DNA from: Polynucleobacter difficilis
Lineage (GTDB): Bacteria > Pseudomonadota > Gammaproteobacteria > Burkholderiales > Burkholderiaceae
DNA: 64,000 bases
Direction of reading: 5' to 3'
Assembly (NCBI RefSeq): GCF_003065365.1
Contig: NZ_CP023276.1
Span: 1,116,001 to 1,180,000 of the forward strand
Shown in pieces: positions 57,450 to 64,000 of this stretch (within the stretch, counting starts at the first letter, position 1; each line of letters opens with the position of its first letter). The translations under genes and the position numbers were made by a program. Under the pieces are notes generated by a model. It was not told the DNA's origin, made no database searches, and saw nothing but the letters and a program-made list of their open reading frames with translations.

Positions 57450-58385
57450 TTATTTATTTGCATTGGCGAAGCACACTAAAAAGTGCTTCTTGGGATCTGT
57501 CCACGTTTGGAGATTGCCAAACCCTGCGCGGCGGAGCTTTTCTGTAAAACCATCTTCAGTATATTTATAGCTATTTTCGGTATGGATCAAATCACCCGCT
57601 TTAAACGCAATGGCACGCTCTTTCGTGCCATCACCTGGGAGGCTCACCGTTACATCCGATCGCGCACGCAGGTGCATCTCAATGCGAGACTGTGATTCGT
57701 TAAAAAAGGCGTAATGCTCCCAATCGTGCAGATTAAAGTGACTACCAGTGATTCGATTGACGTTTAAAAGAATATTTAAATTAAATGCTGCAGTAACGCC
57801 CAAAGGATCGTTGTAGGCAAGGTTTAGGGTTTCATGATCCTTGACTAAGTCAACGCCGATTAAAAGGCCGCCATTGCCATGGCACTCCTGAGCGAGATTA
57901 GCAAAAAATTGATCCGCTTTTTCGGGATCGTAGTTTCCAATCGAAGACCCCGGAAAGAAGAAGATCTTGCGACGCTCTGCAATATCCGGAAATGCCAGGG
58001 GCAAGCTTAAGTCAATCGCTTCTGCGCGCATGGCGATGTAGGGAAACTGTTTTTGCAGATCAGCAACAGCCGCTTCCAGATACTCTTTTGAAATATCCAG
58101 CGCGCGGTATTGCTTGGGTTTAATGCTATTGAAAAGCTGACTTGCCTTGGCGCAATTGCCTGCTCCAAGATCAAGCAACACGTCGCAGTCGCCTACAGCC
58201 TTCGCAATAGCAGCCCGATTGGCATCCATGATCCATTGCTCTGTGCGCGTTGGGTAATACTCCTCAAGCAATGTAATCACATCAAAGAGATGCGAGCCGA
58301 TGTCATCGTAGAAAAACTTAGGGGATATGAATGGCACATCGGCAGTTAGGCTGCGATGCAATTCTTGAGGCAAGGTCTGTTTCAC
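57450..58385 (-). CDS. egtD: EgtD, L-histidine N-alpha-methyltransferase
   Basis: 311 residues. FFYDDIGSHLFDVITLLEEYYPTR is the family opening, VLLDLGAGNCAKA the SAM site, FFFPGSSIGNYDP and VGVDLVKD-like GVDLVKDHETL the histidine/SAM core. The enzyme makes hercynine (trimethylhistidine), substrate for SenA. Start GTG 58385 with AGGTAGG before it. Twelve bases after selD. Confidence 0.93.
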   Translation of the reverse strand: MKQTLPQELHRSLTADVPFISPKFFYDDIGSHLFDVITLLEEYYPTRTEQWIMDANRAAIAKAVGDCDVLLDLGAGNCAKASQLFNSIKPKQYRALDISKEYLEAAVADLQKQFPYIAMRAEAIDLSLPLAFPDIAERRKIFFFPGSSIGNYDPEKADQFFANLAQECHGNGGLLIGVDLVKDHETLNLAYNDPLGVTAAFNLNILLNVNRITGSHFNLHDWEHYAFFNESQSRIEMHLRARSDVTVSLPGDGTKERAIAFKAGDLIHTENSYKYTEDGFTEKLRRAGFGNLQTWTDPKKHFLVCFANANK

Positions 58386-58397
58386 TGAATAGCCTAC

Positions 58398-59444
58398 CTA
58401 TACAACGGATAGTCCTGTGCCCGCAGCAAAATGGCCTATTTTCCGGGCGCTAGCAAAGCCTCCTGAATTGAGAATCGAGAGAACTTCAGTCTCTTGCTCT
58501 GGGGCACAGGAGATGAGTAGGCCGCCACTCGTCTGGGGATCGGTCAATAGGTTTTGTTGCCACAGCGCTAAGTTACTCGCGAGTTTGACTTCACTGCCGT
58601 AGCCAGCCCAATTGCGCGTAGAGGCGCCTGTATATATGTCGGCCTTGACGTGCTCTACTGCTTCCTGAATGACTGGAATGGCATCCCAATTCACTTGCGC
58701 CATTAACTTGGATCCCCTAGCCATTTCCAGAAGATGTCCCGCCAATCCAAAACCGGTGACATCCGTTAGGGCATGGACACCGTCGAGCTGTGCCAGGGCA
58801 ACGCCAGGCTTATTCAATTTGGTGGTCAGCGTAATCATCTCTTGATAGCCTGCCTCGGAGAGTAGCTCTTTTTTGAGGGCCGCAGAGAGTATGCCCACCC
58901 CTAATGGCTTACTCAAAATAATGCTGTCACCTGCTCTAGCGCCACTATTGAGCTTGAGTTTTTTGGGGTCCACGACACCAATCGCAACCAAGCCATAAAT
59001 TGGTTCGACCGTATCAATCGAGTGGCCGCCAGCGATCATGATGCGCGCATCATTGCAAACCGATTCCCCGCCAGCAGTAACTTGTTGAATTACCTCTAAC
59101 GGTAAAACTCCAATCGGCATACCTAATAGGGCGAGCGCAAACAGAGGCTGGGCACCCATGGCATAGATATCCGAAATGGCATTGGTTGCGGCAATCCGGC
59201 CAAACTCAAATGGATCATCCACGATGGGCATAAAGAAATCCGTTGTTGCAACGATCGCTTGATGCTCATTAATTTGATAGACCGCGGCATCTTCATTATT
59301 GTCAGATCCGGCGAGTAACGCAGCAGGTAAATTGCGGATGGGTGAGGCTTTCAGAATATCGCTCAGGATCCCGGGTGCAATCTTGCAGCCACAGCCTCCA
59401 CCATGCGATAAAGAGGTCAGGCGGCCGTTATAAGTAGTAGTCAT
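58398..59444 (-). CDS. selD: Selenophosphate synthetase (SelD/SenC)
   Basis: 348 residues. Gly-rich N-terminus with HGGGCGCKIAPG: Cys (TGT) and Lys are the catalytic residues; no in-frame TGA selenocysteine. Metal and ATP sites appear as NNEDAAVYQ, TTDFFMPIVDDPFEFGRIAA and NAISDIYAMGAQP. In this cluster it supplies selenophosphate to SenB. I see no selA/selB or 2-selenouridine synthase in the window. Confidence 0.95.
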   Translation of the reverse strand: MTTTYNGRLTSLSHGGGCGCKIAPGILSDILKASPIRNLPAALLAGSDNNEDAAVYQINEHQAIVATTDFFMPIVDDPFEFGRIAATNAISDIYAMGAQPLFALALLGMPIGVLPLEVIQQVTAGGESVCNDARIMIAGGHSIDTVEPIYGLVAIGVVDPKKLKLNSGARAGDSIILSKPLGVGILSAALKKELLSEAGYQEMITLTTKLNKPGVALAQLDGVHALTDVTGFGLAGHLLEMARGSKLMAQVNWDAIPVIQEAVEHVKADIYTGASTRNWAGYGSEVKLASNLALWQQNLLTDPQTSGGLLISCAPEQETEVLSILNSGGFASARKIGHFAAGTGLSVV

Positions 59445-59504
59445 AAAGAATGTATTCAGTATTAAAAAAATGGCAAATGCCAGAACTAGCTAAGCTTACT
59501 CAAT

Positions 59505-60656
59505 TTAGAGTAAACACGTGCGAAAGCCACAAAAGTGGTCTTGGCGATGCGGGGCATAAAAATTACGAAATTGACTGCGCCTTAAGCGCTCTGGGGTATA
59601 CATACTCCACCCCTTTAAGACCTGGTAGTTGCCATCAAACCAGGGCTGGGAGTAATCGGTATAGGGATCACTGCTAAATCCAGGAAAGGGGGTAAAAGGG
59701 CTGCTGGTCCATTCCCATAAATGGGACGGCTGCCAATCATCTTGTTTTTGAGCCATTAATAAACCCAGCTCATGCTCAGTAGGAAGGCGCAACTGACGCC
59801 AATCACAATACCGTTTGGCATCCTGATAGGAAATATGCCGCACAGGCTCATACTCAGAAAAACTCTGCCACGCATCAAAATAGCGCTGGTACCACGCTCC
59901 CCCCTCTTTTTTCCAATGCATTGGCACTGTTACTGGGTTCAAGTCTGCTTGATTGGTAGGTGATTCAATAAACTCCAAATAGTCAGCATTGCTCACGGCC
60001 TGCTCTGCAATACTAAAAGCGGGTAGCGTTATCGAATGCGCCCACTTTTCATTATCAAAAATGAAGCCGCTTTTGGGTTTAGAGCCAACCATGCGATTGG
60101 TTTCTGGAAAATGAATAAATGAGGATGGTTGATTGCTGGCCAATTTAGCTTGAGAAAATGGCTGGAATGGCGCTGGATAGCCTAAGGTCTGCCACATATA
60201 CGCAAACGCCTCGTTATGCATATCCTGATGAAAAATCGCCAGCTGAATAAAGTAAGCCTTCTCAGCATCAATCGATTTTGCTAGAAGCTCCCGCGTCTTT
60301 TGCATAACGCGGGCATTGTAGTCAAGCAATGTATCCAATGATGGAATCGGGATTGACCATCGATCCCGATGGGCAATTTCCGAGGAATTAAACAGATAAT
60401 CCGCATCACGCAATAGGGATGGAATATATGTCTGCCCAAGGCGATGCACCCAAAACTCATGGAACCACGTGAGGTGACCGAACTCCCAATGCGGGGGATT
60501 TAAATTGGCATTAATTGGAACCGATTCATCACCCGGTCGCATATTCTCCAGAATGCTGCGCGTCAGACTGTTCGTACTTACCAACCAGCCATCTAAATGC
60601 GCAGCATTCGGATAGGGTTCATATAGGAGGTGATCGGCTAATGAGGGATGGGGCAT
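59505..60656 (-). CDS. senA: SenA, selenoneine synthase (EgtB-like)
   Basis: 383 residues. DinB-like N-terminal domain with iron ligands in WEFGHLTWFHEFW and FHQDMHNEAFAY, then a formylglycine-enzyme-like C-terminal domain (PVRHISYQDAKRYCDWRQLRLPTEHELG, and LWEWTSSPFTPFPGF; ends CGFRTCLL). SenA joins hercynine to a selenosugar through an iron-dependent C-Se bond. An ordinary EgtB is the alternative, but senB and selD beside it favour SenA. Confidence 0.88.
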   Translation of the reverse strand: MPHPSLADHLLYEPYPNAAHLDGWLVSTNSLTRSILENMRPGDESVPINANLNPPHWEFGHLTWFHEFWVHRLGQTYIPSLLRDADYLFNSSEIAHRDRWSIPIPSLDTLLDYNARVMQKTRELLAKSIDAEKAYFIQLAIFHQDMHNEAFAYMWQTLGYPAPFQPFSQAKLASNQPSSFIHFPETNRMVGSKPKSGFIFDNEKWAHSITLPAFSIAEQAVSNADYLEFIESPTNQADLNPVTVPMHWKKEGGAWYQRYFDAWQSFSEYEPVRHISYQDAKRYCDWRQLRLPTEHELGLLMAQKQDDWQPSHLWEWTSSPFTPFPGFSSDPYTDYSQPWFDGNYQVLKGWSMYTPERLRRSQFRNFYAPHRQDHFCGFRTCLL

Positions 60657-60729
60657 GGGGTATGGAATTGCGATTCTGGCGCCTTAAAGATACGCGCCTC
60701 TTGATTATATTCGGAGGGCTTTGCTTGGG

Positions 60730-61533
60730 CTAGCGCGACATCAGACGTCTTGCAGTGTAAGACACGCTATCGACCAGAACAACGAGCAATATCATGGCGA
60801 TTAAGATACTGCTGGTCTCTTGCATTTGAAATAGCCCCATATGAAACGCCAACATTTGCCCTAGTCCGCCACCACCCACAACGCCCAAAATAGCAGCCGC
60901 CCGAATATTGTTCTCCCAGCGATACAGGGAATAGGACATGAGTTGCGGAATGATCGTTGGCAAGGTCGCGTATAAAAATACTTGGCTCTCTGAGGCGCCT
61001 TGCACACGCAAAGCATGGGCTGCTGCTTGCGGCGCGTTCTCGATCGACTCCGAAAATAAGCGACCCAGAACACCCGTCGTGTGCAGCGCCAACGCTAAGG
61101 TACCAGCAAATGGTCCCAATCCAGCTGATATCAAGACTAAGGCTGCCCATACGAGTTCGGGTATTGAGCGCAGGCCATTGAGTACGAGTCGACATAAAAA
61201 ACGCCAATGCGCAGGGTCACCGGGATGACTTTTACTAGCCGGAATCGCCAGCAGTAAACCAAAAAGAACCGCCAAGATCGTGCCGACCGCCGACATGGTC
61301 AAGGTCTCAATACTCGCGATCCACAGTTTATTTAAAAAAACTGGGCGTACATCAGGCGATAGAAGCTCACCTAAAAACCGCCCCATCCGCTTGGCACTAT
61401 CAACCGAAAATAAGCGCTCTAACTGAAGATCCAGAGTCCAAAAACTCAGGATCGTTAAAAGGAATAGGCCGAGTGTGACCCAGCACACGGAGCAGTTCCA
61501 ACGAAACCATGGATTTGGGTGCGGATTGATCAT
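60730..61533 (-). CDS. PhnE-like ABC permease 2
   Basis: 267 residues with five or six membrane helices and the EAA loop HALRVQGASESQVFLYATLPTIIPQ. Family of the phosphonate/phosphite/selenium-oxyanion importers. Four-base overlap with permease 1. Its stop is 73 bases before the senA start, on the same strand. Confidence 0.88.
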   Translation of the reverse strand: MINPHPNPWFRWNCSVCWVTLGLFLLTILSFWTLDLQLERLFSVDSAKRMGRFLGELLSPDVRPVFLNKLWIASIETLTMSAVGTILAVLFGLLLAIPASKSHPGDPAHWRFLCRLVLNGLRSIPELVWAALVLISAGLGPFAGTLALALHTTGVLGRLFSESIENAPQAAAHALRVQGASESQVFLYATLPTIIPQLMSYSLYRWENNIRAAAILGVVGGGGLGQMLAFHMGLFQMQETSSILIAMILLVVLVDSVSYTARRLMSR

Positions 61534-62348
61534 TGCAAGATCTTTCTGAGCCAGGCACTTAATAGATCCGCTAAACCAACGAGTAACATAAAGACAATCA
61601 AAATGGTTGCTACTTCGCCGCCATTAAACATCCGCATCGAATTATCAAGCTGCTGCCCTAGGCCCCCTGCCCCAACAAAACCAAGGACTGCCGAAGCCCG
61701 AATGGCGCATTCCCAGCGATATACGGTGTAGCTAGTCAGTTCAGTTAAATTCTGTGGCAAGACTCCATAAAAGAATGCTTGTAGGCGGCTAGAGCCATTG
61801 CGCATTAAATTACTGGAAACCTGATGATCGCCACTCTCGAGAATCTCGGTATAGACCTTACCCAGCATGCCAGCGTAGGTTAGGCCAATGGCTAAGACCC
61901 CTGCGGCTGGCCCGAGACCGACAACCCGCACAAATACTAAAGCCCAAATTAACTCAGGAACACTGCGAATGATGATTAATACCCAACGCACGAGTTGACG
62001 TACAGCAAAAGGCAAATGATGCATTCGTCCTGATAAGGATGAGATCGATAACACACGGGTTGAGATTAATGTCAGTGGGATTGCCAGTAGCAGTGCTAAA
62101 AAAGTACCGGCAGTAGCAATCGCAATGGTTCGCCATGCCTCCTTGGCAACCAGTAACAAAAAATCAGGCTGCGTATTGGGAGGGAAAAAGTCAGCCAGAA
62201 ATCGAGAGCTTACTTTGAGATTCTCGGATTCCAGCAAAATCCAAGGCTTAAACTCCGTTGCTACTAAAGCGGGCACTAGAAGAATAATGATCGCGATAGA
62301 CCAGAACAGGCGTCCCTTCCAAGCTGGGTCTCTTAGCTCAGGGTTCAT
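61530..62348 (-). CDS. PhnE-like ABC permease 1
   Basis: 272 residues from ATG 62348 (GTG 62372 also open). Six helices and the EAA loop SSNLMRNGSSRLQAFFYGVLPQN. It forms a heterodimer with permease 2, as two adjacent permeases do in several PhnCDE-type transporters. No clear ribosome-binding site decides between the starts. Confidence 0.88.
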   Translation of the reverse strand: MNPELRDPAWKGRLFWSIAIIILLVPALVATEFKPWILLESENLKVSSRFLADFFPPNTQPDFLLLVAKEAWRTIAIATAGTFLALLLAIPLTLISTRVLSISSLSGRMHHLPFAVRQLVRWVLIIIRSVPELIWALVFVRVVGLGPAAGVLAIGLTYAGMLGKVYTEILESGDHQVSSNLMRNGSSRLQAFFYGVLPQNLTELTSYTVYRWECAIRASAVLGFVGAGGLGQQLDNSMRMFNGGEVATILIVFMLLVGLADLLSAWLRKILQ

Positions 62349-62379
62349 GGGTGGGGCTAAAGAGCTAGGCACTGCTTTA

Positions 62380-63243
62380 TTACCGACAGTGAATAATCTT
62401 GACCGGCGCTGGCTCAGGTAGGCTATCTAGCGTGACAGGTGTGCTTTGATCAAGCTCGTGTTCATGTTGCCGATATAGATCTGCCAACAATTCTTTACTG
62501 ACCTCACTGCTCGGAAGATCAAAGACCAACTTTCCATCACGCAAGCCAATGACCCGTGGAAATTGGCTCGTTGCTACATCCACTTGGTGCAAGCTTGTAA
62601 TTAAAGTAACTCCATGCTCTTTTGCATGTGTAATCAAGCTTTCTATGGCCTGTTGTGCTCGGGTCGGATCTAAAGCCGAAAGCGGCTCGTCAATTAACCA
62701 GATCTTTGCAGGTGCTAATAAAGCACGGGCTAATCCCACACGCTGGCGCTCACCACCAGAAAGGCGGTCTACCCGTTGCCAAAGCTTATCGGCAAGATCA
62801 AATTGCGCAAGTGCCTCACTCGCTTCATTTATATCCCGGGGATAAATCAGGCTCATCAGGCTAGAAAAGAAAGACTGTCCCGGTAATTTGGCGGCAAGGA
62901 GTGCAGTAATGACACGCTGCCTAGGGGGCAGTGGTGGCGTTTGCGGCGCGTAAAAAAGGTTGCCGCGTAATTTTTGTAGTTTACGCGTCGGCAGCTTCCA
63001 AACCGACTGGTGATTTATAGCGACGTTTCCAGACTGTACTTTTAAAGCAGCGGCAATCACTAGCAAGCAGCTGGTTTTGCCGGATCCGGAGGGGCCGATA
63101 ATAGCGACATGCTCCCCCGGCTTGATGGCTAAGTTGAGTCCTTGAATTGCCGGAGAAGCATTTACAGATGCTGCAGGATGCTGAGCAGTGACATCGCTCA
63201 GCTCAATGCCAAAGTCGTTGCGATTAATAATATGGCTCTGCAC
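62380..63243 (-). CDS. PhnC-like ABC ATPase
   Basis: 287 residues from GTG 63243. Walker A GPSGSGKTS near 50, Q-loop APQTPPLPPRQRV, ABC signature LSGGERQR, Walker B IWLIDEPLSALD, switch histidine TSLHQ. A C-terminal extension (HELDQSTPVTLDSLPEPAPV) is not typical. Drives the two permeases that follow. Confidence 0.93.
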   Translation of the reverse strand: MQSHIINRNDFGIELSDVTAQHPAASVNASPAIQGLNLAIKPGEHVAIIGPSGSGKTSCLLVIAAALKVQSGNVAINHQSVWKLPTRKLQKLRGNLFYAPQTPPLPPRQRVITALLAAKLPGQSFFSSLMSLIYPRDINEASEALAQFDLADKLWQRVDRLSGGERQRVGLARALLAPAKIWLIDEPLSALDPTRAQQAIESLITHAKEHGVTLITSLHQVDVATSQFPRVIGLRDGKLVFDLPSSEVSKELLADLYRQHEHELDQSTPVTLDSLPEPAPVKIIHCR

Positions 63244-63251
63244 GGAGTCAA

Positions 63252-64000
63252 TTAACGAATCAAGCCAGCACTTCGTCCTGCGCTCTCCAGACCTTTGTAG
63301 TTTTCTGGTTTAGTGGGGATGTATTTGGTAGCACGATTCAGGGTCAAGATTTCTTTACCCTCTGGGTTATTCATATTGAGATCAAGCAAGGCTGCAGTAA
63401 TTTTTTCACGCTGCGCTGCTGGCATGTCTGCGTGTACCGACCAGTTGTAATTAAAGTATGGCGGGGTTGTATAAAAAACGTCGACTTTACTTGTGTCAAC
63501 CTTGTTTTCTGCAACAAATTTACGCCAAACCGTTATATCCAGCGCCGCCGCATCAACACGGCCACTCACAACCGATGCAATGGTTGCATCGTGCGCTCCA
63601 GAGTAGGCCACACGTTTAAAGTCTTTGTCAGGATCGATGCCAGCTTCTAGCAAAAAGGAGCGTGGCATTAAATGACCCGACGTGCTCGATTGCGAGCCAA
63701 AGCTAACTTGCTTTCCTTTTAAATCAGCCAGACTTTTGATACCCGAATTAGTTTGGGTAATAAATACGGACCGAAACTTGGTGTCTTCTTCACGCTGTGC
63801 AATTGGAACGATCTTTCCGCCAGAACGAATTTGAGCTTGAACATAGGTGAACCCACCAAACCATACCAGCTCAACCTGCTTGTTCACCAGCGCTTCTACT
63901 GCGGCAGGATAGTCATTGACCGGGACAAAATCGACCTTAGTGCCTACTGTACGCTCTAGATACTTGGTCAACGGACCAAATTTACGCATCTGCTCGGTTG
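63252..64000 (-). CDS. PhnD-like substrate-binding protein, probably for selenate/selenite (partial)
   Basis: Open to the window edge; about 249 residues seen. RKFGPLTKYLERTVGTKVDFV, VNDYPAAVEALVNKQVELVWFGGFTYVQAQIR and FGSQSSTSGHLMPRSFL are PhnD-family motifs. VWFGG and IAQREEDTKFRSVFIT resemble the subgroup annotated as putative selenate-binding proteins; that assignment is from memory and by context. The signal peptide lies beyond 64000. Confidence 0.82.
   Translation of the reverse strand, partial: TEQMRKFGPLTKYLERTVGTKVDFVPVNDYPAAVEALVNKQVELVWFGGFTYVQAQIRSGGKIVPIAQREEDTKFRSVFITQTNSGIKSLADLKGKQVSFGSQSSTSGHLMPRSFLLEAGIDPDKDFKRVAYSGAHDATIASVVSGRVDAAALDITVWRKFVAENKVDTSKVDVFYTTPPYFNYNWSVHADMPAAQREKITAALLDLNMNNPEGKEILTLNRATKYIPTKPENYKGLESAGRSAGLIR

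Noticed and set aside
58398..59444. Selenocysteine in SelD
   Set aside because: The active-site codons are TGT and TGC, not TGA.
1..64000. CRISPR arrays, tRNA or rRNA genes, insertion sequences, integrases
   Set aside because: I saw no spaced direct repeats, clover-leaf signatures, rRNA motifs, transposase or integrase sequence anywhere. This is a by-eye negative.

Overview
The window looks like a chromosome segment of a freshwater betaproteobacterium of the Burkholderiaceae, most likely Polynucleobacter or a close relative. The basis is conserved gene order on the minus strand (hflK-hflX-hfq-der-bamB-yfgM-hisS-ispG-rlmN-ndk, then rlmD, nlpD-pcm-surE, then recR-ybaB-dnaX beside the SRP RNA), moderate GC content, tight packing with many 1-14 base overlaps, and the absence of rpoS, rodZ and pilF from places where related bacteria usually carry them. 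No species-level claim is made.

Layout. 1-28 kb is mostly core: RNA and protein housekeeping, a BAX-inhibitor-like membrane protein, an unusual fusion of a solute-binding domain with a TRIC-like channel (10990-12726), a heavy-metal RND efflux operon (17552-23379), a carbohydrate porin and the replication/repair cluster. 29-36 kb is a visibly AT-richer accessory island with nucleases, two helicases and three nucleotide- or nucleotidyl-acting enzymes (HIT, MazG, NUDIX), arranged as two convergent operons; it has the look of a defence island. 36-44 kb holds a self-regulated HTH gene, a rhodanese, a LysR-controlled Bug/aconitase-X operon, and small secreted or unknown proteins. 44-48.5 kb is a minus-strand cluster of small unknown genes ending in DUF3293 and HD-domain proteins; three of these genes share a 28-nt covarying hairpin placed exactly 16 nt before the start codon. 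Just upstream of that cluster is a stand-alone transcription unit for a structured RNA of about 130 nt. 48.6-52 kb is an operon of two lipoproteins and a DUF4407 membrane protein that lies behind a near-consensus LexA box.

54.9-64 kb is a selenium locus. A PhnCDE-type ABC transporter (probably for selenium oxyanions) is followed on the same strand by senA, selD/senC and egtD. The converging strand carries senB and an OpuC/EgtU-like binding-protein/permease fusion. Together these can import selenium, make selenophosphate and a selenosugar, trimethylate histidine, and join them into selenoneine. The fusion may import a histidine betaine.

The strongest candidates for something not yet described are the covarying leader hairpin with its small-gene cluster, the adjacent structured RNA, a short palindromic element repeated six times only between 29 and 52 kb, and two neighbouring genes that seem to use AUC start codons. 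All functional statements come from reading motifs by eye; no database search was possible.
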